Shown here: positions 17,475-26,388 of the stretch, one piece after another | How positions within the stretch are numbered: the first letter of the stretch is position 1 | Layout: the number at the start of each line of letters is the position of its first letter | Source of the DNA: Pseudomonas sp. Os17 | Lineage (GTDB): Bacteria; Pseudomonadota; Gammaproteobacteria; Pseudomonadales; Pseudomonadaceae | DNA length: 64,000 nt | Reading direction: 5' to 3' | NCBI RefSeq assembly: GCF_001547895.1 | Contig: NZ_AP014627.1 | Location: forward strand, 4,095,501-4,159,500 | Notes under the pieces: generated by a model | The model's database searches: none | What the model was told of the DNA's origin: nothing | What the model saw: only the letters and a program-made list of their open reading frames with translations | Position numbers and translations under genes: made by a program

Positions 17475-18217
17475 CAGAAACGCCCCCCGCCATCGACCGC
17501 GAGCACCGCGCCGTTGACATAGGACGCCTGGGGCGAAACCAGAAAGCCGACCACCGCCGCCACTTCTTCAGGACGCCCCAGGCGCCGCAGACCAATGCGC
17601 TGGCAGACCTGCCGCTCGTCCTCGGCGCTGTAGTGGCTCGACGGCGCGGCGATGGCGCCAGGGGCCACCACATTGACGGTGATGCCCAACTCGCCGACCT
17701 CGAACGCCAGGGAGCGGGCATAGCCATGCAGGGCCGCCTTGGACGCGGCGTACAGGCTCTGTCCCGGCATGCCGCTTTCGCCGGCCAGCGAGCCCAGGAG
17801 CACCACCCGCCCCTCGCGCTGGCCGATCATCGGCCGCACCACCTGGCGCACCAGGCGTATCGTGGCCTGCACATTGAGATCGAACAGCTGCTCGCTGTCT
17901 TGCTGATGGCTGAGCAAGGCGGACTTGCGCAGCATCCTGGCGGCGCAACAGATCAGGGCGTAGACCGGTCGCGAACCCTCGGCCAGGGTGGCCAGCAGGC
18001 GCGTGGTGTCTTGCGCGGATGTCAGGTCGCAGGCCACCGGAATCAGTGTGCCGGGCAGTTCCCCGGTCCTGGCGACCAGAGCTTGCATACGCTCGATGTT
18101 GTGCTGGTAGACCCCGAATACCCATGCGCCTTCGGCGACCAACGCTTCACATATCGCGGCGCCCAGCACACCGGATGCCCCTGTGACCAGGCACACTCGT
18201 CCATTCAGTTTCAGCAT
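17474..18217 (-). CDS. Short-chain dehydrogenase/reductase
   Basis: 247-residue classical SDR. It shows the TGASGVLG cofactor motif near residue 12, the active-site Ser in LLGSLAGESG and the YAASK catalytic motif, then a C-terminal SYVNGAVLAVDGG typical of FabG-like enzymes. Probably NADP(H)-dependent. Coupled to the ROK kinase gene by a 1-nt overlap and 23 nt downstream of the transglutaminase-like gene. It may reduce a keto group on the sugar or on an acyl-carrier-bound intermediate; the substrate is not predictable. Confidence 0.82.
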   Translation of the reverse strand: MLKLNGRVCLVTGASGVLGAAICEALVAEGAWVFGVYQHNIERMQALVARTGELPGTLIPVACDLTSAQDTTRLLATLAEGSRPVYALICCAARMLRKSALLSHQQDSEQLFDLNVQATIRLVRQVVRPMIGQREGRVVLLGSLAGESGMPGQSLYAASKAALHGYARSLAFEVGELGITVNVVAPGAIAAPSSHYSAEDERQVCQRIGLRRLGRPEEVAAVVGFLVSPQASYVNGAVLAVDGGGRF

Positions 18218-18240
18218 GATTTTCCCTATCTGCGATCGAT

Positions 18241-19200
18241 TTAGGCGGGCAGCTGAACCGCTACCCTGTAAGACACCCGGTACTGCGTGGTTCCTGCCGT
18301 CGCCACGGGAAGCTGGCGAAAGTACTTGTCATCGAAACAGCTCAGGCATGGCGCTCCGTCCTGGTCGTAGGCATCGACCACACAGAGCCGCAACAGGGCG
18401 CCCAGCGGCGACCGGTGCAGCGGCCACGGACCACAGCCAAGCCCCGCCTGTTCAGACAACAGGCGGATCATCAGGGGGTCCACGGCGACCCACTCGCCAC
18501 AGATCTGCAGCTCGGCCCAGTAATGGCCGGTGGCATAGGGTGAACTGAGCAACAGGCCGAACACCTGCCTGGCCGGCAGGCCACGAGCCTGTGCCTGTTC
18601 GACCAGCAATTTCGAAAATCCACCGCATTCGGCCAACTGGTGTCGGCGCATGAAGTCGAGGTCCCAGCGAATGCCGTCATGCAGCATGTAGAACTGCATG
18701 TCGGCGCAGACCTCTTCGACCAGCTCCCGAAAGGGGCTCGGCAGGAGCAGTCTTCGGCCCGGTATGACTAGGCATTGGCGATGGAAGTCACCGCCCGCGG
18801 CGGCCTCCAGGGAGCACAGACGCTCATCGCCGACCAGTACCTGTATCGGCCCCCGGGGCGGGGTTTTCTCGTCGAGGGCGTAGACCAGCTCCACCCGCCG
18901 ATCGCGCTCGGAATGGCGAAACGCCGCGGCCCAGCTGCGCATGGCCAGCTTGTGCAACGACGGCAGACGCAGGTGCAGCGACAGGTTGTACAGATCGTCG
19001 GGGTCGAAGAACCGCTCCTCGCCCTGGTGCCGCGAGGCCAGGCCGATGGCCTCCAGGGCCGAGAGTTCGTCGGCGGCCAAGCCATACAGTCCGGCCTGCG
19101 CCGCGGCCACGCTGAAGCGCCGATGCCGGTCATCGACCTTGGCCAGGTTGTGCAGAATGCCCTGGGCCAGGTCCAGCCGCTGCCGGACCGGATTCAGCAT
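18241..19200 (-). CDS. Transglutaminase-like protein
   Basis: 319 residues with a C-terminal transglutaminase-like domain: catalytic Cys in LAECGGFSKLLVEQA, His in ATGHYWAEL and Asp in WVAVDPLM, the classical Cys-His-Asp order and spacing. The N-terminal half is helical and unassigned. The start at 19200 overlaps the upstream phosphatase-superfamily gene by 7 nt. Transglutaminase homologues can form amide bonds with carrier-bound thioesters (AdmF of andrimid is the known case), so amide synthesis in this cluster is plausible; a protease role is the alternative. Confidence 0.72.
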   Translation of the reverse strand: MLNPVRQRLDLAQGILHNLAKVDDRHRRFSVAAAQAGLYGLAADELSALEAIGLASRHQGEERFFDPDDLYNLSLHLRLPSLHKLAMRSWAAAFRHSERDRRVELVYALDEKTPPRGPIQVLVGDERLCSLEAAAGGDFHRQCLVIPGRRLLLPSPFRELVEEVCADMQFYMLHDGIRWDLDFMRRHQLAECGGFSKLLVEQAQARGLPARQVFGLLLSSPYATGHYWAELQICGEWVAVDPLMIRLLSEQAGLGCGPWPLHRSPLGALLRLCVVDAYDQDGAPCLSCFDDKYFRQLPVATAGTTQYRVSYRVAVQLPA

Positions 19201-20480
19201 GCGAAACCCGGCATTTCGCACTGGTCCGAGGCCTGGCAACCGCTCAATCCGGCGATGGTCGGGGCGATCTGCTGCAACTGCAAAGGCCCCGGCGCGGCGT
19301 CGATCCAGGCCCCGTCCAGCAGCACAAAGCCGCACTCGCGGTGCCATCCCGACTGGGCGGTGCGGCGCACATGACTGGCCCAGCGCGGGTCGCCCAACGG
19401 CGGGCGCCGGGCATCTGCCGGGGTCACGATCAGGCTCGGCGCCAGGTGGCTGTAGGGGCCCTGGTAGACCGCCTCCCGCGGCCGCACGACGGCCAGCGCC
19501 GGCTGGCCGTCGGCAAAGCGCATCGCCTCCAGGCACTGCATCACCGCCTGACGCTCGGCATCGCTGGCTCGCCCTTCATTGCACAGGTCGCGGCACAGCA
19601 TCACCCCGTGGGAGCCCTGCACCGTCTCCAAGGCCACGCTGCGCTGCAGGTCGACCTGGCCCTGCGGGTCGAGCACCTGCAAACCGGCGGCCTGCAAGTG
19701 CTGGTTGATGGAAAAGAAACCCTTCAGTTCGCCGAAGCCCATCTCGGAAAACACCAGCATCGACTCCGGCGCCAGGGTCTGCAGGCGGGCACAGGCGCGA
19801 TCGATGAAGTCATAGGCCTGCAGTATCTGCGGGCGCCGGGCCGGTTCGGGGTCGAGCATCTCGTACCACATGAAATGCGACAGGCGATCGGCCAGGGTCA
19901 GGTTGACGATCATCACGTCCGCCTCAGCCCCCAGGGCCATGGCGCTGTCGAGCTGGTGCTCGGCGATCCGCATGGCCTGGGCGGCGAATTCCTCGAAGGG
20001 TTGGCCGGTATAGAACAGCGAAACGTCGTGGGCATAGCGCACCCCCTGAGCGTTCAGGTCGCGCAACAGGCTGCGCGGGTGGCTGGTGTTCATCGAGTTC
20101 TGCATCGGGTAGGTGATCAGCGTGCCATTGAGCGGCCGCGGCGGATGGGTCAGCTGCACGTTGACCACGGCGAAACGCAGGTCGGCCATTTCCGGCCACT
20201 CCCAGAGCCGGGACGCCATGACATCGGTGGCTTCCAGAATCCGCGGGATCTCTCCCGAACTGTGGGCACTCCAGTAGGAAAAACAGCCGTGCCGACCGGG
20301 GTTGACGCCCGAGAATGCGGTTGCCAGGTTGCTCGGCTCATAAGGCACCGGACCACAGTCCAGATGCCGGTACGTCTTGGCTCCCAGGCGTTGCGAAAAC
20401 CAGGGCAGCCGTCCTTTGGCAACTTCGGACTCCAAGACCTGCGGGTCCATTCCTTCGGCAATGACAATCAGCGTTTTCAT
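19194..20480 (-). CDS. Alkaline-phosphatase-superfamily protein with degenerate active site
   Basis: 428 residues related to type I phosphodiesterase/nucleotide pyrophosphatase proteins, and a paralogue of the protein at 50544. GVNPGRHG, DRLSHFMW and WASHVRRTAQSGWHRECGF match the family. Key sites are changed: the nucleophile segment reads PYEPSNLA where the paralogue has PHTAPGWA, and SDHGFG is SEMGFG, losing the nucleophile Thr and metal-binding Asp/His. It is therefore probably catalytically altered or non-enzymatic. First gene of the long minus-strand run, with the dyad at 20561 upstream. Confidence 0.75.
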   Translation of the reverse strand: MKTLIVIAEGMDPQVLESEVAKGRLPWFSQRLGAKTYRHLDCGPVPYEPSNLATAFSGVNPGRHGCFSYWSAHSSGEIPRILEATDVMASRLWEWPEMADLRFAVVNVQLTHPPRPLNGTLITYPMQNSMNTSHPRSLLRDLNAQGVRYAHDVSLFYTGQPFEEFAAQAMRIAEHQLDSAMALGAEADVMIVNLTLADRLSHFMWYEMLDPEPARRPQILQAYDFIDRACARLQTLAPESMLVFSEMGFGELKGFFSINQHLQAAGLQVLDPQGQVDLQRSVALETVQGSHGVMLCRDLCNEGRASDAERQAVMQCLEAMRFADGQPALAVVRPREAVYQGPYSHLAPSLIVTPADARRPPLGDPRWASHVRRTAQSGWHRECGFVLLDGAWIDAAPGPLQLQQIAPTIAGLSGCQASDQCEMPGFAC

Positions 20481-20560
20481 AATAGCGGTTCGCCCTTTAT
20501 CGTCCTTGATTGCGACACACTTAACGAGTATCGAACCAACACTTAAACATGACCACGAAA

Positions 20561-20591
20561 TGAAATTCGCCTTGCAACAAGGCGAACTTCA
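20561..20591. promoter_or_regulatory. Long dyad, arms TTCGCCTTG / CAAGGCGAA
   Basis: Nine-bp perfect arms around CAA, extended to 14 bp with one mismatch (TGAA ... TTCA). It lies 81 nt before the minus-strand start at 20480. Either an operator or a leader RNA hairpin; there is no T-tract after it. Confidence 0.45.
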
Positions 20592-20740
20592 ACACATATA
20601 CAAAACAGATAAACGGCAGCCACTCACAAACAACTCCCTTGATTAAAAGAGTTGCCACAGAGAGTGTTTTACATATAAGACGCCACTTCCTTGACGTCAG
20701 CAGCACTTGCAGCAGCAGACCAAGGCCCGCTGAATAACCA

Positions 20741-20769
20741 GGAAAGCCCCATAGATTACGGGCCTTTCC
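20741..20769. other. Stem-loop GGAAAGCCC / GGGCCTTTCC
   Basis: Near-perfect stem with one bulged base and a 10-nt loop in the divergent region. A T-run follows only after about 20 nt, so it is not a clear terminator; it could insulate the divergent transcripts. Confidence 0.35.
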
Positions 20770-20881
20770 GGCCCTTCAGGTTGTTTGCGATTTTTTAACA
20801 CAGGAATTAATTCCCGCACGATAACTGCAACTTCGAGTTTATTTCATAATATTACAAAGCATTGCTAAAAATAACCTTGCA

Positions 20882-20907
20882 TTGACTTTTAAATCCCATG
20901 CTATCTT
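20882..20907 (+). promoter_or_regulatory. Candidate promoter with extended -10 for the AHBA operon
   Basis: TGCTATCTT at 20899-20907 fits an extended -10 (TGnTATnnT). TTGACT at 20882 is a good -35 but only 14 nt away; TTGCAT at 20877 would be 19 nt away. The position, about 190 nt before the start at 21096, leaves a long leader. Weak call. Confidence 0.3.
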
Positions 20908-21095
20908 CGGCACCTGGCTGAAAGTCACCCACCAACAGCCTTTTAATCGAAACTTAAAAAGCAATAACGCAAGCCAATCCGACAAACGGATAAAACTTAA
21001 GGCACAACACTTCCAGCCCCCGAGATTTCCCGCGGATATCTCGGTCGGATCCTGTTTGCCTGTCGCTTGCTCAACCTTTCCAAGGGAATGGACAT

Positions 21096-22304
21096 ATGAC
21101 CCTGGCTATTCATGGCGGCACCCCGGTTCGACACACGCCCTACCCCGACTGGCCGCAGTTTGGCGTCGAGGAAGAAAACGCCCTGCTGCGCAGCCTGCAT
21201 CAGGGCCAGTGGTGGCGCATGCAGGGCCGCGAGAACCTCGATTTCGAGCAGGCCTTTGCCCGACTTCATGGGGGCCATTCGGCCTTTGCCGTGAGCAACG
21301 GCACGGTAGCCCTGGAAATCGCCCTGCAGGCGGCCGGTATCGGCCCCGGCGACGAGGTGATAGTGCCGGCCTTCACCTTCATCTCTACTTCCATGGCCTG
21401 CCAGCGCATCGGCGCCACGGCGATCGCCGTGGATGTGCTGGCCGATACCCTGTGCATTGACCCGGCGGCGGTGCAGGCCACCATCGGTCCGCGCACCCGG
21501 GCAATCATTGCCGTACACATGGCTGGGCACCTGTGCGACATGCGCAGCCTGGCGCGCATCGCCGACCAGCATCGACTGGTGATCATCCAGGACGCCGCCC
21601 ACGCCCACGGCGCACGTGGCCTGGGCGATACCGGGATCGGCGAATACGGCTCCCTGGCCTGCTTCAGCTTCCAGAACTTCAAGCTGATGACTGCCGGTGA
21701 AGGCGGCCTGGTGCTGTGCCCCAATGAAGAACTGCGGGAAAAGGTCTTCCTCTACGGCAACGTCGGGCGGCCCCTGGGGGATCGCAGCTACCAGCACACC
21801 GTGGTCGGCACCAATGCCCGCTTGAGCGAATTCAGCGCCGCCGTGCTCAGTGCCCAATTAGGGCGCCTGGAACAGCAGACCCGGGTGCGCCAGCACAACG
21901 CCCACCTGCTGGGCGAAACCCTGGTGCGCCAGGGGCTGGTGACGCCGCAGGTGCGTACCGCGGATGCCCACACCCACCCCTACTACATGTTCCTGTTCAC
22001 CCTCGACGACCTCCCGGGACAGCCGCCGCTGGACCGCAACCAGGTGGTGGACTGCCTGGTGGCCGAAGGCATTCCGGCATTTCGCGCCTACCAGGCGCTG
22101 TACCGCATACCGAGCTACTGGCAGGCACCGGCGCCGACGCGGCAGGACCTGGAGCAGTGCATTGCCGCCTGCCCGGTGAGCGAGCGCATGGCCCAGCGCG
22201 GTATCTGGATCCATCACCGGGCCCTGCTCGGCAGCGAGCAGGACACCCTGGACATTGCCGCGGCAATCGCCAAGGTCCACCAGCATCTGGTCGGCGCGCA
22301 ATGA
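21096..22304 (+). CDS. AHBA synthase-like PLP enzyme (RifK/MitA-like, DegT family)
   Basis: 402-residue fold-type I PLP enzyme of the DegT/DnrJ/EryC1 family, close to 3-amino-5-hydroxybenzoate synthases. Hallmarks include QGQWWRM near residue 37, VIVPAFTFIS (88-97), VHMAGHL (140-146), DAAHAHGAR from Asp166 and SFQNFKLMTAGEGG with the PLP lysine at 196. GIPAFRAYQALYR near the end also matches that branch. AHBA synthases aromatise aminodehydroshikimate and, with an oxidoreductase partner, transaminate UDP-3-ketoglucose toward UDP-kanosamine. It heads the plus-strand operon and overlaps the oxidoreductase gene (ATGA). Confidence 0.87.
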   Translation: MTLAIHGGTPVRHTPYPDWPQFGVEEENALLRSLHQGQWWRMQGRENLDFEQAFARLHGGHSAFAVSNGTVALEIALQAAGIGPGDEVIVPAFTFISTSMACQRIGATAIAVDVLADTLCIDPAAVQATIGPRTRAIIAVHMAGHLCDMRSLARIADQHRLVIIQDAAHAHGARGLGDTGIGEYGSLACFSFQNFKLMTAGEGGLVLCPNEELREKVFLYGNVGRPLGDRSYQHTVVGTNARLSEFSAAVLSAQLGRLEQQTRVRQHNAHLLGETLVRQGLVTPQVRTADAHTHPYYMFLFTLDDLPGQPPLDRNQVVDCLVAEGIPAFRAYQALYRIPSYWQAPAPTRQDLEQCIAACPVSERMAQRGIWIHHRALLGSEQDTLDIAAAIAKVHQHLVGAQ

Positions 22305-23389
22305 TCGAGCCCCGTGTCGCCCTGGTCGGAGCCGGGTGGGTGGTGCGCCAGGTCTGGGCGCCGCTGCTGGTGCAACAGCACGCGCAGATCGTCTCGGTGA
22401 TCGACCCCCAGGTCGACGCCGCCGAGGCCTTCCCGGCCCTGTCACCGGCGCCGCGCTGGCACCGTTGCATGAGCACCCAGGCCTTGCACGGCTGCAACCT
22501 GGCGCTGATCTGTTCACCCAATGTGCATCACGTGCACCAGGCCTTGCGGGCCATGGACCAGGGCCTGCACGTGATCCTGGAAAAACCCGCCTGCCTGTCC
22601 CTGGCAGACGCCGAATGCCTGATCCAGCGCAGCCGGGCCGGCGCAACCGAGCTGCTGGTCAGCGCCGCGGCCTCGCACCGCAGCGATGTCCGGGCCCTGG
22701 TCGCGGCGGTGGCCGGCGGCGCCGTCGGCACCCTGCACTGCCTCGATATCAGCTGGCGGCGCCAACGCGGCATACCGCGCCCCGGCTCCTGGTTCACCCG
22801 GGCCGATCAAGCCCTGGCCGGGTCCGGCGCCGACCTGGGCTGGCACCTGCTGGAGGTGGCGCTGCAGGTGCTGGACTACCCCTTGGTCGAGGCCGCGCTT
22901 TACCACCACGTGGCCGCGCCAGACGACGCCGGGCAGCACCAGGCCAGCTGGCGCGCCGACCAGGCCCTGGCCAGCGAGGCACGCATCGAGGTCGAGTCCC
23001 AGTCCTTCAGTTGCCTGAAGGTCGAGGGCGGCCCGCTGATCCGCATGAGCACGGCCTGGGCCTCGCACCAGGAACGGGACGCCACCCGGATCACCCTGTA
23101 CGGCAGTGCCGGGGAACTGCACCTGCACACCACCTTCGGCTTCAGCCTGAACCGGGTGGCGCAACCCAGCCTGACGCTGACGGTGGACGGCCGGCAAACC
23201 CCGCTGGCCTTTGCCGCCGAGGACAATGTCGCCCCCTACCGGACCTTTCTCCGCCAGCACCTGGCCACCCTGGGCGGCAACCCCCAGGCCCGCGAGGGTG
23301 AATACCGCAAGCTGCGCTCGCTGGCCTCGGCCATGTCCGCCCTGTACCCCCACCTATCGTCATCCGGCGCCGAACCTTCGGTTCAATGA
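22301..23389 (+). CDS. Gfo/Idh/MocA oxidoreductase, RifL-like
   Basis: 362-residue NAD(P)-dependent sugar oxidoreductase. N-terminal VALVGAGWVVRQVWAPLL binds the cofactor, and ILEKPACLSLADAE carries the conserved EKP motif. The C-terminal domain has SWRRQRGIPRPGSWFTR and GADLGWHLLEVALQVL, with the Asp-x3-His active-site pattern. In AHBA clusters the RifL-type enzyme oxidises UDP-glucose at C3 and works with AHBA synthase as transaminase. The ATG overlaps the AHBA-synthase-like stop, a strong hint that the two act as a pair. Confidence 0.85.
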   Translation: MIEPRVALVGAGWVVRQVWAPLLVQQHAQIVSVIDPQVDAAEAFPALSPAPRWHRCMSTQALHGCNLALICSPNVHHVHQALRAMDQGLHVILEKPACLSLADAECLIQRSRAGATELLVSAAASHRSDVRALVAAVAGGAVGTLHCLDISWRRQRGIPRPGSWFTRADQALAGSGADLGWHLLEVALQVLDYPLVEAALYHHVAAPDDAGQHQASWRADQALASEARIEVESQSFSCLKVEGGPLIRMSTAWASHQERDATRITLYGSAGELHLHTTFGFSLNRVAQPSLTLTVDGRQTPLAFAAEDNVAPYRTFLRQHLATLGGNPQAREGEYRKLRSLASAMSALYPHLSSSGAEPSVQ

Positions 23390-23417
23390 CCGCGCGCCGC
23401 AGCCAGGAGCCCATCCC

Positions 23418-24797
23418 ATGGCCGATTCAAGCCTGCTCAAAGACAAGTTGCTGCAACTCTCCAGACTCTCCGGCCCGATCGTGGTATCGCGCATCGGCTT
23501 CCTGCTGCTGTCGCTGGTGGACACCATGATGGTCGGGCGCTACGCCACCGAGTCGCTGGCGGCGATCTCCATCACCCACGCCATCGCCGACACCTACATG
23601 CTGATCGCCGCCGGGCTGCTGCTGGGCATCCTGGTCATGGGCTCGATCGCCATCGGCCAGCAAGACCCGCGCGCCGCCGGCCTGGCCGCCCAGCGCGGCG
23701 TGGTCCAGGCCCTGGGCCTGGGCCTGCTGTGTGCCCTGGCCAGCGTCGCCAGCCTGCCCCTGCTGAGCCGCTTCGGGGTCCAGGCAGACCTGGCCGCGGC
23801 CATCGCGCAACTGATGGGGGTGGTGGCCCTGGGGTTGCCGGCGATCCTGATCTACATCGCCTATTCGTTCTTCCTCGAAGGCATCTCCCGGCCCATGCCC
23901 GCCACACTGGTGATCCTGGGCGGCAACCTGATCAACGGGGTGCTGTGCTACGCCATGGTCTACGGTGCCTTCGGCCTGCCGGAAATGGGCGCCCTGGGCT
24001 CGGCCTGGTGCACCACCCTGGTCAGGCTGCTGATGGCGTTGGCGATCGTGCTCTACGTGCACCGCTTCATGGCGGACCGGGCCGACTTCGGCATCAACCG
24101 GCGCTTCGCCTGGGGCTGGTCGCAGTGGCAGATGCAGCGGCGCATCGGCTATGGCGGCGGCTTGAGCTTCGGCATCGAGGCCGGCGCCTTCATGCTGATC
24201 GCCGTCATGGCCGGGGTGGCCTCGCCGCTGATCGCTGCCGCCTGCGCGGTGCTGGTCAACATCCGTTCGATCCTGTTCATGATTCCCATGGGCGTAGGCT
24301 TTGCCACCTCGATCCTGGTCGGCATGGCCCACGGCAACCGCGACCTGCCGGACATCCAGCGCTCGACCCAGGCCGGCCTGTGGCTGGGGGTGTCGCTGAG
24401 CACGCTGTGCGCCCTGCTCCTGGGTGCCCTGCCCGGACCGCTGCTGGCGCAGTACAGCCATGACGCGCAACTGCTGGCGGCGGCGCTGTCGAGCACGCTG
24501 CTGCTGGCCCTGGCCCTGCCCTTCGACGCCTGGCAGGGCGTCATGTCCAATGCCCTGCGCGGACGCGAGGACGCCCTGGCGCCCACCCTGATCCACGGCA
24601 TTGCCTATCTGCTGCTGATGGTGCCCCTGGGCTGGCTGCTGACCTTGCACTGGCAGCGCGGCCTCAACGGTCTGGTGGAAGCCATGCTGATCGGCAACCT
24701 GGTGGCGGCGGCGCTGATGACCCAGCGCCACTACCAGCTCAACCGACGCGCTGCCCAGGCCGCTCCGGCCGCCGCCCTGCGCGACGAGGGGGTCTGA
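23418..24797 (+). CDS. MATE family efflux transporter
   Basis: 459-residue multidrug and toxic compound extrusion protein with about 12 membrane segments in two similar halves. The start SGPIVVSRIGFLLLSLVDTMMVGRYATESLAAIS is the typical MATE helix 1-2 region. AGGAG precedes the ATG at 23418. It sits between the oxidoreductase and glycosyltransferase genes and its stop overlaps the next start, so it is in the biosynthetic operon. The likely role is sodium- or proton-driven export of the product or a toxic intermediate. Confidence 0.88.
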   Translation: MADSSLLKDKLLQLSRLSGPIVVSRIGFLLLSLVDTMMVGRYATESLAAISITHAIADTYMLIAAGLLLGILVMGSIAIGQQDPRAAGLAAQRGVVQALGLGLLCALASVASLPLLSRFGVQADLAAAIAQLMGVVALGLPAILIYIAYSFFLEGISRPMPATLVILGGNLINGVLCYAMVYGAFGLPEMGALGSAWCTTLVRLLMALAIVLYVHRFMADRADFGINRRFAWGWSQWQMQRRIGYGGGLSFGIEAGAFMLIAVMAGVASPLIAAACAVLVNIRSILFMIPMGVGFATSILVGMAHGNRDLPDIQRSTQAGLWLGVSLSTLCALLLGALPGPLLAQYSHDAQLLAAALSSTLLLALALPFDAWQGVMSNALRGREDALAPTLIHGIAYLLLMVPLGWLLTLHWQRGLNGLVEAMLIGNLVAAALMTQRHYQLNRRAAQAAPAAALRDEGV

Positions 24798-25669
24798 TGC
24801 GGCTTTCGGTGATCATCCCGGTACACGCCAAGGCCGAGCGCCTGCGCTTGACCCTGGCCAGCCTGCGCCGCCAGCAGCAACGTTGCGAATTCGAAACCCT
24901 GATCGTCGCCGACGCCGCGGAACCGGCGGTCACGGCCCAGCTCGCCGCCTTGAGCGATGTGCGGATACTCCACTCGCCAGGCCTAGGGCGCGCGGCGGCG
25001 CGCAACCTCGGGGCGAGCCTGGCCCAGGGCGAGGTACTGCTGTTTCTCGACGACGATATCCTGGTCCGGGACGGTTTCTTCGAGGCTCACCTGCAGGCCC
25101 AGCGCGCCCAGGGCGGCCTGGTCCACGGCCGCCTGCGGGAACTGATCGCCCTGAGCACCCTGAGCGATCCGGCCTTGGGCTGCCCCGGCTGTCCGCCGAT
25201 CCTGCCGGAGGATCTGCTGGCCGGGCGCTGGACCGCCGAAGGCGCGCGCGTCGTCGCCAATCCCCTGGAGCAGGCCGCGGAACATCCACGGGCCAGCCAG
25301 TGGCCGTGGCTGGCCAGTGCCGGAGCCAATATCTCGGTGTCCCGCAGCGCCTGGCAGCAAGTTGGCGGTTTCGATGCCTCCTATGGCCGGCGCTGGGGCA
25401 TGGAAGACCTGGACCTGGGCTACCGCCTGTGGCGGGCCGGGGTCCGGCTCAGTCTGGCCCCCGCCGCCTGCGGTTATCACATGTCCCATCACAACCCCCA
25501 GCGCTGGCAGGATCACCGGCACAACCTGGCGCTGTTCCAGGCCCAGGCGCCCATCGCCGAGGCCCTGGCCCTGGACCAGTTGCTGTCGCCCACCGGGTCG
25601 CTGCAGCGCTACATCGCCCGGGTCGACCAGATCCGGCAGAACGCGCTTTCCCCCTGCGCCCGGGAGTGA
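24797..25669 (+). CDS. Glycosyltransferase family 2, MitB-like candidate
   Basis: 290-residue GT-A glycosyltransferase. It begins MRLSVIIPVHAKAERLRLTLASL, has the metal/donor motif LFLDDDILV near residue 85 and the acceptor-side motif GMEDLDLGYRLW near 200. In mitomycin biosynthesis the glycosyltransferase MitB attaches an amino sugar to AHBA held on an acyl carrier protein; this gene has the right company (AHBA synthase, PIG-L deacetylase, ligase, ACP). Its last 61 nt overlap the oppositely oriented deacetylase gene. GT activity is firm; the MitB role is inference. Confidence 0.82.
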   Translation: MRLSVIIPVHAKAERLRLTLASLRRQQQRCEFETLIVADAAEPAVTAQLAALSDVRILHSPGLGRAAARNLGASLAQGEVLLFLDDDILVRDGFFEAHLQAQRAQGGLVHGRLRELIALSTLSDPALGCPGCPPILPEDLLAGRWTAEGARVVANPLEQAAEHPRASQWPWLASAGANISVSRSAWQQVGGFDASYGRRWGMEDLDLGYRLWRAGVRLSLAPAACGYHMSHHNPQRWQDHRHNLALFQAQAPIAEALALDQLLSPTGSLQRYIARVDQIRQNALSPCARE

Positions 25670-26388
25670 CGCTGTAGCGCATCGAGAAAGCGCCCCTGGC
25701 TGCCAAACAGCATCAGCACCTGGGAGCGGTAGCACAGCGCGGCCTCGCGCCAGCGTGACCAGGAGCAGGCAATGTCCCGCGCCCGCAGGCGCAGGCCCAG
25801 GGCCTGCACATGCGCCTGCTCAAGCTGTGCGGAGCACTGTTCGACGTAGGGAAAATCGCTGTAGAAGAACAGCCGGTTGTCCAGGGTGCGCGCCAGACGG
25901 TGGGTCAGGCAATGATCGACATGGGCACCGATGGCCAGGGGCGCGCACAGCACATCCTGCGGCCGCAGGCAGCCGCGCAGGCGCTGCAGCAGCCCAGGGT
26001 CGGGCTCCGGCCAGGAGGCCGGGTCGGGCTGGAGAAACAGCGACTGCGGGCTGGCATGCACGAACTCGCCGTGGCCATCCAGGCGCAAGGCGGCATCCTG
26101 CGCCCCCAGGCTCGAACAGGTGTAACCGAGGACCGCCGCGGCGCGCTGATCCTCCTGGCGCCGCTGCCCGGGGCTGGAAAAACACCGCCAGCGCTGTTCG
26201 CCGGCATGGGCCCGGGCGATTGCCGAAGCGGCGTCGCCGGCAAACAGGCTCAGCAGCACGATCTCCCGCCCCCCGGCCCAGGGTTCCAGGCCGCTGCCCA
26301 GCGACCAGACGGCGTCGTCCGGGTGCGGCGACAGCACCACCACACGGCCACGCGGCGCCTCAGCGGGCATTGATGGCGCCGCCGGCAT
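25609..26388 (-). CDS. PIG-L/LmbE family deacetylase, MitC-like candidate
   Basis: Zinc-dependent N-deacetylase of the PIG-L family, which removes acetyl from N-acetylglucosamine conjugates. The motif VVLSPHPDDAVWSLG holds the zinc His and Asp residues and the catalytic Asp; GAHVDHCLTHRL supplies the further zinc His. 259 residues from the ATG at 26388; a start at 26370 is equally possible, as neither has a good ribosome site. Both overlap the aminopropyltransferase-like gene. Its 3' end runs 61 nt into the convergent glycosyltransferase gene. In mitomycin, MitC is of this family. Confidence 0.82.
   Translation of the reverse strand: MPAAPSMPAEAPRGRVVVLSPHPDDAVWSLGSGLEPWAGGREIVLLSLFAGDAASAIARAHAGEQRWRCFSSPGQRRQEDQRAAAVLGYTCSSLGAQDAALRLDGHGEFVHASPQSLFLQPDPASWPEPDPGLLQRLRGCLRPQDVLCAPLAIGAHVDHCLTHRLARTLDNRLFFYSDFPYVEQCSAQLEQAHVQALGLRLRARDIACSWSRWREAALCYRSQVLMLFGSQGRFLDALQRHSRAQGESAFCRIWSTRAM

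Larger units (their letters stand above)
20481..21095. other. Divergent intergenic control region, AT-rich
   Basis: 615 bp without a gene between the divergent phosphatase-superfamily and AHBA-synthase-like genes, clearly more AT-rich than its surroundings. It holds a long dyad (20561-20591), a stem-loop (20741-20769) and a candidate plus-strand promoter (20882-20907). Likely the main divergent promoter region driving the two arms of the cluster. Confidence 0.6.

Noticed and set aside
20882..21460. Plus-strand frame overlapping the AHBA synthase start
   Set aside because: Lies mostly in the AT-rich control region and then out of frame inside the AHBA-synthase-like gene.
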